Shown piece by piece: positions 1 through 12,030 of a stretch of 64,000 nt of DNA (positions are counted from its first letter, which is position 1; each line of letters opens with the position of its first letter). The notes beneath the pieces were generated by a model. It was not told the origin of the DNA. It ran no database searches and was given only the letters and a program-made list of their open reading frames with translations. Location: NCBI GenBank assembly GCA_015847255.1, contig JADLZK010009282.1, forward strand, positions 124,001 through 188,000, given 5' to 3'. Origin of the DNA: Hyparrhenia diplandra. Taxonomy: Eukaryota > Streptophyta > Magnoliopsida > Poales > Poaceae. The translations under genes and the position numbers were made by a program.

Positions 1-1031
1 AAGTGATAAATGAGTTTTTGAGGAAAGAGAGTTGGAATAAGAAAAGTATGTTTGCTCTAGAGGGGGATAATGGAGTATATGAGTTACTAAAAATTAAAAA
101 TCTTGTTGTTGGATAAATTAGAGAATAATTAAGACTAAAAATTAGTCCTAGTGATTCTAGGAACCAAAAGGACCTAAGACTATTTTAGTAGAAAGTTTTG
201 TAGTAGCATTATGAATCATTCCTCTCCATTTATCCTTATATCCATCCGGTTTGCTTGAACATATCAGCTATAAGTTTTTTTTGGCAACAAAGCAACATCT
301 ATCGGTTATCCACATTGGGAAACCATCAGCCTAACATTTGTTTTTCGTTTTATAGACATTTACTATAATTGATTTTCTTGAACTGATAACTTATTAACAG
401 AGTTTCATCAAAAAAAAAAATGTTATTATTCCTTCTCTCTCTTATTAAAAAAAACGTTAACAAAAAACACAATGTGATAGCCTATTAGATACAAATAAAG
501 CTCGATGAAACTTCCACGAGATTAGCCTAATATAGAAATCGGTGTCTACGAAAAAGATTTATGAAAAATATAAATGTTTTAAGGTGGTCTCTACATTTGA
601 GAAAGTCTCAATACGAGTTTTATTTTATTGTTTTCAAGACTCTTGTCTTGTGTGATGGAAATCAATCGGTGGCGAAATAGTGTAGATAAGTTTCATCCCC
701 TTGAAACTCATTTTATCTTATTAAACATCTATCATATCTCTCTTCATTAGTAATATGCTACACCAGCTTACTTAGGCTCATGAAATTCTAATAAAACGTA
801 TATACAAAACTCTATCAAAATTTCTATTGAGACCGGCCAAAATGGGCTCCTGTGCAACCCAATATCAATGTGTTGTACAAAGTTTTCTTTTCTTTCACAT
901 CAACTTTGATTCAATCCCAAAATTTATCTAGAAAATCCTTGACTTTTAGTCAGCCCCATAGTGCTCCTTTAGACCAATCTTATTGGGATTTCATGTTTTA
1001 GTTTCCATCCATAATTTGAAAAAACTACATA

Positions 1032-1627
1032 CTCCCTCCATCCTAGGTAAAAAATGCAATCTAAGGAGTGGGCACAAATACCAATGTAGCAAGTAAATTA
1101 CCAAAATACCGCCATGAACTGAGTTGGCATGTGCGGACGTGCAGTAGTGGAGGGCACGCAGCAGCTGCTAGTAGCCACCTGCCAAAAGGAGTGGAGAGTG
1201 TTTGGGATTTTTATTTATTTACTAGAGGTCTCGTGCCTGGCCCGGACTGCCCACATGGGTACCACACTCTATATGTCTGCTTGGTGTACTCCCTCGGTTC
1301 TGGTAAAGGAATTCGTTTTCAACAAGGTTTCGGTTAAACATTGAGAATATAAATAATTAATAATTTTTAAGTTGTTGAGTTTGTAAATGTAAAAATTATA
1401 TGAATAGATTTGTCTTAAAAATACTTTCATAAAGTATACATGTATCACATTTTCATAAATATTTTTATAATAACAAGAGATCAAAGTTGTATTTTGGAGA
1501 CCGTGTCGCTATCCTAAATTACTTTTTTTACCAATACGGAGGGAGTACTAGTAGGGCACTGTAGTGTTTTTTTTTTGTGAGAAAAATATTGAACTTCTCG
1601 ATTGTGTTTTTTTCCGGACGGAGGGAG
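1032..1627. mobile_element. Stowaway-type MITE (outer copy of a nested pair)
   Basis: The left end reads CTCCCTCCATCC followed by AAAAAATGCAATC. The right end, read in reverse complement, is CTCCCTCCGTCC followed by AAAAAAACACAATC. A TA lies on each side (1030-1031 and 1628-1629), as expected for Tc1/mariner-derived Stowaway MITEs. The element is interrupted by a second MITE at 1289-1545. Without that insert it would be about 340 bp. Confidence 0.6.
1289..1545. mobile_element. Stowaway-type MITE (inserted in the outer one)
   Basis: The terminal inverted repeats are CTCCCTCGGTTCTGGTAAA on the left and CTCCCTCCGTATTGGTAAA in reverse complement on the right. They are flanked by TA (1287-1288 and 1546-1547). 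The inside is very AT-rich with no coding capacity, and the length of about 257 bp is typical of the family. Confidence 0.7.
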
Positions 1628-1747
1628 TAAGAGTTTTATATATCCCCATGAAACTATCTCTACATCTATGAAACTTCCATTGTCTCTTGCTTGATTAATA
1701 CAAAGTGCCACATCAACATATTTAATGTCCATAAAATCTTCATAAAA

Positions 1748-1930
1748 CACTAAAAGAAACTTGTTAATCCGTCACGGATTCACAGTGAAGGATTTACAAA
1801 TCATCACGAGGCGTAATCCGTGATAATAATATTTTGGTTTCTGTCACAGATGAGCCTAGTGGATATACAAGGCTACTAACTCATGACGGTTTATGATTTT
1901 AAATTCATCATACTCTAGTTTGCCCAAAAT
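1748..1930 (+). mobile_element. CACTA-like transposon terminus (fragment)
   Basis: The sequence begins CACTAAAAGAAACTTGTTAA. This fits the CACTA-N-N-AGAAA terminus of grass CACTA elements, and it is followed by subterminal 'ccgtcacggat' / 'aatccgtgat' motifs in both orientations. I did not find a partner end in the window, so this is likely a fragment or a small degenerate non-autonomous copy. The right limit is approximate. Confidence 0.4.
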
Positions 1931-3199
1931 ACTAGGCCCACTATAATATTTAGCACAAAGAAAAATAAAAAAATATGATTGCAAGAAGAATGAAACCCAA
2001 AAGACGATGTGTTAAATTTGAACAAGATAATTTGGTTAATTTGACGCATGTTTGGATATTTGAGATAGATAAATTAAAACCAAACTATTTATAACCAGAC
2101 CGTGACTCTTAGGCTTGTTTTTCTGGTCCCCGTAATTGTTAGCTCCTAAGGACCTCGTCACGTGAATTAGCAAAGCTACCCGTTTCCTTGCTGCCTTCAC
2201 AAAATTAATATGAATTTAGCAAACTCCTAAAGACCTAGAGTAGCTAATGCAATATGAAGTTCAACTTGTATATATGAAACTTGTGACTTTGTATTTGATG
2301 TGATTTTATTATTTGTATGACTTTACCTTTGGTCCTGGTTTTATTATTTGTATCACTGCTTGAATAAGTTTGGTATAATTTGATCTGTTCACAAAATTAT
2401 AATGTTGTCAATACGGGCCTTAAGGCTTCTCATGAGCTAAATAGTGATTGTTAAAATTAAAATGGGAATGAAAATTGGTATTTTTATTTGTTTTATACAA
2501 ATTTCAAAAAAAATTATGGCTGAATGTAGCCAACGTTGGGCTGGGCTGAAATAAATATGGCTGGGCTGAAATAAGTAGAGCGCCCACGGTTGAATTTGGT
2601 GGCCCACTTATTGTTTCAACCCAATAATAAATGGGCTGGTAATGTCATCAGCCATATAAGCATCAATGATCAATCGATGCATCCATGACATTATTCATCA
2701 CAGAAAACAGATTTGGGCTGGACTCACTGGGCCTCAGGCTCTACTGTGACGGTTCAAAAAGGGTCCTAATATATAGTTTTAGATTTTGCTAAAAAAAACT
2801 ATAGTTTTAGATCTTTTTGCTAATTCTCTGTCAGTTTTCCTGCTAATGCTGATCGCTGAGCGACACGGGACACCAGTCTACACACCCGACAGTCGACTCT
2901 TATCACTTCTCCCCCGTCCTTTATTTTACTCCGAGTGGAATGCCCAATTCCAAAATGCCGGCCGCCCGGCCCCATCGAGCATTCGAGCCCATCCTGCTGT
3001 CCAGCCATCCCTGTACTCACGGGTGTTCAGCCACGGCGCTTTCGGAGCTCAGCATCTCAGCCCACGCACGCACACCTACCACCTGCTGTGCTGCATCAAA
3101 GAACACGAACAGCACGTCCGGATCATCTGCGACTGCGAGCACGAGCACGAGCACTCGCTCCAACCGTCGCCGATCGGTGCAACTCCAGGCGCAGCGGCG

Positions 3200-4831
3200 A
3201 TGAGCTCCGGAAAGGCGCAGCGGCGGCCGCACGCCGTGCTCATCCCTCAGCCGGCGCAGGGCCACGTCACGCCGATGCTGCACCTCGCCAAGGCGCTGCA
3301 CGCCAGGGGGTTCCGCGTCACCTACGTCAACTCCGACTACAACCACCGCCGCCTGCTCCGGTCCCGCGGCCATGACTCCCTCGCCGGCACCGACGGCTTC
3401 CGCTTCGAGGCCGTCCCAGACGGCCTGCCGCAGTCCGACAACGACGACGTCACGCAGGACATCGCCGCGCTCTGCCTGTCCACCACCGAGCACAGCGCCG
3501 CGCCGTTCAGGGACCTGCTGGCGAGGCTGAACGCCACGCCCGGCAGCCCGCCGGTAAGCTGCGTCATAGCTGACGGCGTGATGAGCTTCGCGCAGAGGGT
3601 CGCCGAGGAGATGGGGATCCTGGCCTTGGTTTTCTGGACCACCAGTGCGTGCGGCTTCATGGGCTACCTCCACTTCGCCGAGCTCATCAGACGAGGCTAC
3701 GTGCCACTCAAAGGTACGGCACTCCTCCTACAAGTGTTGAGTGTTGACATCAGTTCTGTTGGATTCGATTCAGACAAATTGCATCGAGTTGAGCTCGGAT
3801 CTGAAACCAATATTTTGCCAAAGTTAATTAGCCGCACGCACACCGAGCACTGAAATGTGACGTCTTTGTTCTTGTTGTGCACTCTGCTTAGACGAAAGTG
3901 ACCTGACGAACGGGTACCTGGACACCGCGATCGACTGGATCCCCGGCATGCCGGGCATCCGTCTGAAGGACATCCCCAGCTTCATCAGGACGACGGACAG
4001 GGACGACGTGATGCTCAACTTCGACGGCGGCGAGGCGCAGAACGCGCGCAAGGCCCGCGGGGTCATCCTCAACACGTACGACGCGCTGGAGCAGGGCGTG
4101 GTGGACGCGCTGCGCCGCGAGTTCCCGCGCGTGTACACCGTCGGCCCGCTCGCCGCGTTCGCGAACGCCGCGCGAGGAGGCGGGCTGGACGCCATCGGTG
4201 GGAACCTCTGGAAGGAGGACACGAGCTGCCTCCGGTGGCTGGACACGCAGCGGCCGGGCTCGGTGGTGTACGTCAACTTCGGCAGCATCACGGTGATGAC
4301 CGCCGCTCAGCTCGCCGAGTTCGCCTGGGGCCTCGCGGGTTGTGGCTGGCCGTTCCTGTGGGTCATCAGGCCCGACCTCGTGTCAGGCGAGAACGCCATG
4401 CTGCCGGAGGGGTTCGTCACGGACACCAAAGAGAGAGGGGAATCCTGGCGAGCTGGTGCCCGCAAGAGCTGGTGCTCTCGCACCCGTCTGTTGGCTTGTT
4501 TCTGACGCACTGCGGGTGGAACTCGACGTTGGAGAGCATATGCGCCGGCGTGCCGATGCTCTGCTGGCCGTTCTTCGCTGAGCAACCGACAAACTGCCGG
4601 TACGTGTGCCACAAATGGGAGATCGGGATGGAGATCGACAATGATGTGAGGAGGGACGAGGTGGCGCGGCTCGTCTGCGAGGCGATGGACGGGGAGAGAG
4701 GCAAGGCGATGAGAGTGAAGTCGATGGTGTGGAAAGACAAAGCTCGACAAGCAGTGGACGAAGGTGGATCCTCCATGAGAAACTTGGACCGATTGGTCGA
4801 GTTCCTGCTCGCAGGGAATGAGGGTCCCTAG
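3200..4831 (+). CDS. UDP-glycosyltransferase, UGT85 type (one frame break)
   Basis: Family-1 glycosyltransferase that transfers sugar from a UDP-sugar to small acceptors in the cytosol; the natural acceptor cannot be read from sequence. Exon 1 is 3200-3713, a 178-bp GT-AG intron follows, and exon 2 is 3892-4831. The N-terminal PAQGH motif supplies the catalytic His (about residue 22) and an Asp lies near residue 125. The 44-residue PSPG donor box is at 4454-4585 (WCPQ...HCGWNS...PFFAEQ). Expected length is about 483 residues, normal for UGT85. The ATG at 3200 is chosen because it starts the conserved N-terminus; the frame is open upstream but shows no UGT homology there. The frame shifts by two bases inside a GA run at 4431-4440, just before the PSPG box, so the gene as written is broken. 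A tandem paralogue lies 2.4 kb downstream. Family assignment is firm; the subfamily is from memory of UGT85A/85B proteins. Confidence 0.88.
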
Positions 4832-7264
4832 CTGAATTTTTAGCTTCTCCAAAAATTTTCTTTTACCATTGGCTGTTAATGGAACAAAACTGGAAGATGC
4901 TAAATTACAGGTGTAAGACTAGTTTCCTCTCAGGCGATTATTTTACAAACGTTGAAAGGCCTCTGGCCTCATAGGGAGTCTGATGCGCTGAGCAGCCACG
5001 GCTAGTGCACTGTGCACAGCAGCACAGGCATGCCTGAAGGGACTAAATACTTAAGAACATCTAATAGATAGGAAACGTCAACAAAGTTATGGACCCAAAT
5101 TATGTCCATTATTAATACTAACATACAAGTCCTGGTGAGTAATGGAGCCATCGGAAAAAAAAGAAGACAAAAGTCTATTGAACCTTCTAACTGTTGACCG
5201 TACGACGTGCCCATTGCCTACCACTGAAAACACAAACACAAATGACATTAGGAATATTCACTCCCGCGGGGTTTCAAATTCAACTTTCTATTTTTTTCGT
5301 CTACATAAAAGATTTGTGTATATTTATGTTAAGATCGATAAAAGTGAAGCTTATAACGATGCACCATGAATGACACACTAGGTGGATATTATTATACAGT
5401 TGGCTCTGCCCTCTCTAGAAGGAGATCAAAGACTATTATTCACCAATCTTGCTACCTAGTCAACGCTTTGTTCACTTTTGTACACTGTTCTTTTACAACA
5501 AAACAACATTACATTGATTATCTCCCAGCTTATCCATCAGCCGAACAACTCCCAACACCTTAGGTGCTAGTAAGTAGTAAGGCTCTTGTAACTACTAGGT
5601 ACACAGACAATCATCCATAAAAGTATGTAATTCGCATAATATATTTCTGAGGCAGCTACGTGGTGACAAATAGTTAAAAAAAAACTACGTAACCTCCTAA
5701 TAATATAATAATGTTGGCTACATAATCTCCTCGACTATAATAATTGACACTATAGCTTGACACTATACTGCCCTATACTTGTTCCTAACGAGGAGATGAA
5801 TTGTGTGCGCTGTTCTTTTAGAAAGGAAATAAACTTGTTTGAAATCCATTACATGTACAAGAATAAATACAACGGTGATCTGGAGTCTGGACTTAATATG
5901 GGCCGAACAAATTTGGTCGTCCACTAGTGCACCAAATGAGCCCAATGCTCTTGAAGATACGATTCTTCTTCCAATCGGTCAATCTCAACGGCCCCCTATG
6001 CCATCGGTGTTCACTATGTTGATAATCGGCCTATTCACGGATTACCAAATCCGTTTACCCGTTCCTAATCCAAGAAAGAGGCGTGTAGGAGTTGTAGATA
6101 GATCCCGTTTACCTTGCCCAATTAGAACACACCTAAACGGATGTATGAGAGAGCTATCTCTTCAACACATACCCCTTTATATATAGATGTAGCCACAGGG
6201 AGGGCCCCATATGGTAAGCCCATCATCTAATTGAGAAATTCTTAACACACTAGTCATATTACCATTTTTACAACAAAACGGCATCAACCATCTTATTAGC
6301 CCCAGAACCATCAGCCAAATAACCTGTCTCCGTCACTACATGCCAAAATAACAATTGTCAGTTACAATCTCCCCGCATCTCGCTATTTGTAAACTAAAAG
6401 TATATATGGAGGGAGTATAAGGCTAGTGGAGATGATTAGTGCCGCCAAGATAACTGGTGGTGTTTTGTGGGTAGCATAGTCCATTTGTCAATCCGCTCTA
6501 AATTAATTATGTCGCGCGCCATTTGCGCCTTCCCTACGTTGTCTTGTGGACAGTGCACCAATAGCAGTTTCTACTCTCCCACACGGCTACGAAGTTTAGG
6601 CCGGTGTTCTACTCTACCAAACGGACCTGGTGCAGACTCCATATGGATGCTGGTCGCTCCAGGATTCTCGCTGGTCGACGCCGGCGGCACATGGCTGCCG
6701 ATAGCCGTGGACCGCCTTTGCTCCAATCAAGGCCCAGCGCCGGGATAATATAATCCAGCCACCGCTGTAAACGTCAGCGACTGCTTCGTCGCGGCTCTCC
6801 GAGCAACGTCTCGTCGCGACGGAACGGAACCCATGCGATGTCGATCTCTATCCGGGCCTATCTGATTTCTGATAGACTAGTTACGTGATGTATTGAAGCA
6901 TTGAAGCAGAGGTGTAATGGACTCACATATCCGGCACCATCTGAATTCTCTGATAGCCGAGTTACGTGATGTATTGGAGCAGAGGTGTAATGGCCTCACA
7001 AATAAATAAATAAACATGAAATGGTGAGGTTGATCCAGAGAGCCGTATCGATTGTGTCGTTTCCTTGATCACGAGCGCCTTGGCTTCTATCATCAGTTTC
7101 TGTCTGCTCCGCTGGAGATGTCCGTCCTTCCCACCATATAATAACCGACATGCCGTAACTGATTCGTGGTGACCATCGCCCACACCTTCCCAGCCAGCAC
7201 GCCGTCCGTCCATCATCTGCGGCGGCGGCGTCGATCATCCAACAAGGGCGACACAAGGCAATCA
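4832..7264. other. Intergenic spacer between the UGT85 paralogues
   Basis: I see no gene. A lone Stowaway-like end ('ggagggagta') lies near 6409-6418. A tandem duplication of about 79 bp (6850-6928 and 6929-7001) sits about 270 bp upstream of the second UGT start. Several short open frames exist, but none resembles a known protein. Confidence 0.5.
6850..7001. repeat. Imperfect 79-bp tandem duplication in the UGT promoter region
   Basis: Two adjacent copies share 'gttacgtgatgtattg' and 'agcagaggtgtaatgg'. The second copy lacks a short 'aagcattg'-type repeat present in the first. Its place upstream of the second UGT could affect the promoter, but nothing in the sequence shows that it does. Confidence 0.6.
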
Positions 7265-10200
7265 ATGGGCTCCAACGCGCGCCCCCACGCGGTGCTCATC
7301 CCGTTCCCGGCGCAGGGCCATGTCATTCCGCTGCTGCAGCTCGCCAAGGTGCTGCACTCGAGGGGGCTTCTTCGTCACCTACGTCAACACCGAGTACAAC
7401 CACCGCCGCCTGCTCCGGTCCCGTGGCGCGGACACGCTGGATGGCCTCGACGACTTCCGGTTCGAGACCATCCCGGACGGCCTGCCTCCGTCTGGCAACG
7501 ACGACGACGTCACGCAGGACATCCCCACGCTCTGCGAGTCGCTTCAACGGAACGGCGCCGCGCCGTTTAGGGACCTCCTGGCGAGGCTCAACGGCATGCC
7601 GGGCCGCCCGCCGGTCACCTGCGTCGTGCTAGACAACTTCATGAGCTTCGCCCAGAGGGTGGCCAACGAGATGGGCATCCTGGCAGTCGTGTTCTGCACC
7701 ATGAGCGCGTGTGGCTTCATGGGGTACCTCCACTACAAAGAGCTCATGGACAGAGGCTACGTGCCACTCAAAGGTACGGAACGGCGGCCATATGCACTCC
7801 TTTTTTTTTCTTCGAGAGCGTGCGATTTATCAAGCACTCACTCGTTGCTCTATGCAACAGCTTGCTCACATGTATTTCATGTGTTGCGCATATTGCAGAT
7901 GAGAGCTACCTGACCAACGGATACCTGGACACGGTGCTCGACTGGGTGCCCGGGATGCCGGGCATCCGTCTGCGAGACATGCCGAGCTTCATCCGCACGA
8001 CAGACCCGGACGAATTCATGGTGCACTTCGACAGCAACGAGGCCCAGAACGCGCACCGCGCGCGGGGATGATCCTCAACACGTTCGACGCGCTGGAGCAG
8101 GACGTCGTCGACGCGCTGCGCCGCATCTTCCCTCGCGTGTACACCATCGGCCCGCTCCTCACGTTCGCTGGCACCATGGCCCGCCCCGACGCGGCGGCGA
8201 TCTGCGGCAGCCTCTGGAAGGAGGACCTGAGCTGCCTCCGGTGGCTGGACGCCCGGGGAGTCGGCTCGGTCGTGTACGTCAACTTCGGCAGCATCACGGT
8301 CATGACGCCGGCTCAGCTCGCCGAGTTCGCGTGGGGCCTGGCGCGCTGCGGCAGGCCGTTCCTGTGGGTCATCAGGCCGGACCTCGTCACCGGCGACAAG
8401 GCCATGCTGCCGGAGGAGTTCTACGCTGAGACGAGAGAGAGGGATCTTCCTCAGCTGGTGCCCTCAGGAACAGGTCCTGTCGCATCCGTCGACGGGGCTG
8501 TTCCTGACGCATTCTGGGTGGAACTCGACGCTGGAGAGCATACGCGCCGGCGTGCCGATGATCTGCTGGCCGTTCTTCGCCGAGCAGACGACCAACTGCC
8601 GATATGCCAAAATGGACCCTCCCATCCCTCCCCAACCTCCCGACCCGACCGTTGGCGGCGGCGCCGACGCCCGCACGCCGCCGGCGGCCACCCTGCCAAC
8701 CACCTCCTCACCCATCCCAGCCCGGATCCATGTAGCCCTCGAGCTGATCTACTCGACCATGGCAAAGAGCTGGGGCAGTCAGGCTCTCCTCGTCGCGCGC
8801 GCTGTCCCGGAGCGCGCCTCCCTGCCTGCCCTGCGCGCCGCCGCCGCGAGCTCCCGGAGCCCCTCCCGCGGGGGGGCGCCTGCTCCGGCTCGGCGCGACG
8901 CCAGGCAAGCTGCTGCCGGCCCGATGCGCCCTCCCTGCCGACCGCATCGACACCGCCGCCCGTTGGGAGGCTACGCCGCCGCCGGCCCGGTACAACGGCG
9001 GCCTCACCGCCGGTCCTGCCCCTCCCCGCGACCGGCTCTCTCGCCTCGATCGCGGAGTCGGCTTTACGCGGGACGGGACGGAGACCGGCCTCTCCACCTC
9101 GCCGTCGACGGCTCCCCATCCTCTCCGTGTCATGGATGGTGGTTGGCGGCCGGGCCGGTCCGTCGGCGTTGAAGAGGGCGAGTTGGCGGCCGTTTGTTGG
9201 GGACAACGGCCGTGTCCGTGACCCCGTCGCCGTCTCCATCGATGCCGTCGGCGACTCGGCTCCCAGCGCGGGCCATCCCGGGCCGCTTTCCTTGTCGCCA
9301 GCACCACCGCCCGGCATCCTCCTCGGCCGCCGCCGCCGATGGGGCTGAGGGCGCGCGCGGTGATCTTGCCGCCGCTGCGCGATGTCCGCTCGGGGAGGTA
9401 ATCTCGGCCAGGCCGCAAGGGCCCTTTTCCCCGGAGGCGGCATACTTCCTTCTGGCTGGAAGGTCCAAGGAGGCGTTGGGTGGACAACTTCTCCGAGTGC
9501 TTTCGGGCGATGAGGGCGGGACTTGAGCGAGGCCCTCACGCCGTCGCGGCACGTCTTGCCATCCAGTCTCCGCGGGCGTAACCGAGGCTCGATTCGAGCC
9601 GCCGGCGGGCGGTCATGCCAACCTCCGACCTCGTCATCGTCGTCGTCGCCGGGCCGAGCGGGCGAGGGACGCCCCAGCCGCTCGGGTGCCCGCTCTTCCA
9701 GCGAGTCGGTCCTCAGCCCGTCGAGCGGGTGCGCTTCTTGGCGACTCGGCCCTCGGAGTCAGCGGGTGCCGCGGCGCGCCGGCTCGACCAGCGTCTTGCC
9801 GATCGCCGGCTCCCCGATGCGATACCTCGGCGGCGGCGCGCCGGTTGGCGCCCGTGCGGCTTCCTGCTCGTCCCGAAACCGTCGCCGGGGGCGTCGTCGG
9901 GGACCACCTCTCCCTCGTCGCCCGCCCGCGGCCGCCCGCTCTCGTCGGACTACGCTTCAACCGGCTGGGCGACCATGTCGCCGCCCGGTGCACCTCCCGA
10001 CCCGTTGCCTCCTACGCCTTGGCGTGAGGCATCGAAAGAGCACCGTCACCGCCGCGTTCACCTCGGCGCCCTCCGGCCGAGCCGTGACACCGGTGGTGTC
10101 AACGGGTGGCGGCGAAAGCGCCGGAACTGCGCGTGGCACCCGATCCGTGTTGGTGAGATCCCTCTGTCCGCCTCCTTCGAAAGCGCAACGTTGGCGACAC

Positions 10201-11444
10201 ACGCGCGCGGAGTGGAGGACGCCAGCTGGGCCCCCGTCCGGGCGGCGGCGGCGGCGGCGTAGGGCCGTCGGTGTGGCAGCCTCGTCGCCCGGCGGCGCTG
10301 CCTGACCAGGACGTCGGTCAAGGCGGCGAACATCGGCCGGCGACCGCCCGTTGGCGGACCGAGCTCGCGTTGGGCGCGGAGCCTCCCATTTGGGGGACCC
10401 AATGCTTGAGGAGATCGTCGCCTCGTGTTCGGCACGCGCCTCTTGCAGGACATCCGCTCTGCCCCCACCCCACCGGTTTGGCCCGGTGGGTTGATCTCGT
10501 GGCGACGGAGTTCGCGACCTCTTGCCCTCGTCGCCCACCACCCGAAGGAGGATCCCTGCTGCTCCCTCGGAGCCTCCTCCGGTGTCCCTCGTGGACGTGG
10601 CCACCGCCACCGGTGGGGACGGCCACCGCCATCGTATGTCGAAGAGGTGAGGACCAGATCTGCGTGCCTTTGCCATCGCCAATTCTCAAGTCGGGGCCAC
10701 GCCGCCGTGTGCACGCGACTCCGGCTCCACCCCACCCTACGTCGTAGTGGCCGGATTGCCGCAGTACGACCTGCAAATGCGACCTTGCGGGCTCAAACGC
10801 TCTTGTCGGAAGTTGGCGAGGAAGTCTTGGGAGAAGGAGGCTCCAGGCGGGCCGGGAGAGAGGGTCGGGCCGCCTTCGAGGGGTGGTATGCCGCCAAGCG
10901 GCGCGGCCGTTTCGAGATGCTTCGAGGGACGGGTTTGACCTCACCGCCATGGACCTCAACACCGGGGGCCTAGCCGGGAGGTCGCTTAGCCTTGCCTTCG
11001 GGCGGGTCGTCTTGTCGCAAACTAGTCCAAATGTAATCTACGGTGTTGTATCAGTTGTTAGGTTCTGCGCCGTAAGCGCCCGGGTTACCGTGAGCGTCTT
11101 GTCGTTTGAACTTTATTCTGCTTAATGAAAAGCGGCGCAACGGGCGTGGTCTCAAAAAAAAAAAAAAAAACAACTGCCGATATGCCTGCACCAAGTGGGA
11201 CACTGGACTGGAGATTGACAACAATGTCACGAGGGAGGAAGTGGCACGGCTCATAAAAGAAGCCATGGACGGCGAGAAAGGCAAAGACATGAAGGCGAAA
11301 GCAACAATGTGGAAGGAGAAGGCCGAGGCGGCAACACAAGGTGGCGGGACCTCGAGCGTTAACATTGATCGTTTGGTCGAATTCCTGCTTGAAGGAATGT
11401 TCCTACAGCTGCAAGCTAACTGTATGGACAGTACATGCATATGA
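7265..11444 (+). pseudogene. UGT85-type glycosyltransferase split by a retroelement
   Basis: Tandem paralogue of the UGT at 3200. Exon 1 starts at 7265 with the PAQGH motif (His about residue 19) and ends at 7772. The intron is about 7773-7898, and exon 2 runs from about 7899 to 11444. Frame breaks lie at three places: about 7361 (G run, one extra base), about 8069 (G run, one base short) and about 8430-8442 (GA run, just before the PSPG box). The PSPG box then reads on to PFFAEQTTNCRYA at about 8608. There a 2.56-kb poly(A)-tailed insertion (8609-11170) breaks the frame. The C-terminal part resumes at 11171 and ends with FLLEGMF and a short tail at 11444. The small indels may be sequence errors, but the insertion leaves this copy unable to encode a full enzyme unless it is absent from other alleles. 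Confidence 0.88.
8609..11170 (+). mobile_element. Poly(A)-tailed non-LTR retroelement insertion
   Basis: The insert is bounded by a perfect 16-bp target-site duplication, CAACTGCCGATATGCC, at 8593-8608 and 11171-11186. It ends in a run of about 17 A (11154-11170). That combination is the signature of target-primed reverse transcription. The body is very GC-rich and shows no reverse transcriptase or endonuclease. One frame near 10730-10830 contains RRSGRIAAVRPANATLR, which resembles the basic motif seen near the end of many plant LINE ORF1/gag-like proteins. The likely reading is a 5'-truncated or non-autonomous LINE-type element. The 3' end shows 'ttaatgaaaagcggcg', a LINE-like tail. A retrotransposed cellular transcript is the alternative. 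Confidence 0.8.
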
Positions 11445-12030
11445 AAACCAAAGTATAATGTTACCAGTAAATTTGTATTATACCAGTATAAGTATCGAAT
11501 TTCTTTCTTTCATGACAGTAAAAATATGGTGTTGCCTGAACATGTCAGTTTCTGAATTCAGGGTGAAGATACAAGCTTGTCAGTATTTTCAGGTAGGCCT
11601 GTAGTTCCACCTGTCATGCACTCATGCTACAGAACGAACTGCAAAATCATTTTTATTCTTCTTGAGGGTAATAAAACAGCAGTAGAAATTGGTGCCGCTG
11701 AAGCAATAAAACTGGCTGGTTCCTAAATGAAAAACTGCACTGCATACTTGAGATACGAACTAACAGCACGGCAGTAGTTTGAACACTAACATGCTACCGG
11801 AACTTGTGCTTAGAAGGAATTCCTGAATTTTGAACTTGAAATTCAGTCGGCCGTACAATGGATTCAAAGAAATGCAATGCAAGAATTCAAAAAAGAATTA
11901 GAAATAATGAAAGAACAAATCTTTGGGAACTTTTTCAGTCAAGATGTGAGAGTATCATGGACTCGGTTACAGACCACCAATAGTCTGCATCAGATTGACA
12001 TCAGATCATGTTGCCAGGATTCTCAGAAAG
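11445..12030. other. Short spacer between convergent genes
   Basis: This AT-rich spacer holds the 3' ends of the UGT pseudogene (plus) and the RRM gene (minus). Nothing else is recognisable. Confidence 0.5.

Larger units (their letters stand above)
1..2785. other. AT-rich intergenic DNA
   Basis: I see no gene here. The stretch is AT-rich and holds a nested pair of Stowaway-type MITEs (about 1032-1627) and a CACTA-like terminus (from 1748), listed separately. Short direct repeats of a 'ggctgggctgaaataa' unit lie near 2540-2575. The short open frames have no recognisable protein character. Confidence 0.6.

Noticed and set aside
2786..3199. Open frame continuous with the first UGT, giving a possible N-terminal extension of about 138 residues
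   Set aside because: The extension has no similarity to glycosyltransferases or to a signal peptide, and family members start at the position of the ATG at 3200.
8068..10747. Long open frames on both strands in the GC-rich insert at 8.6-11.2 kb
   Set aside because: They overlap on both strands and are of biased composition (Arg, Pro, Ala, Gly). Only a short LINE ORF1-like trace is convincing.
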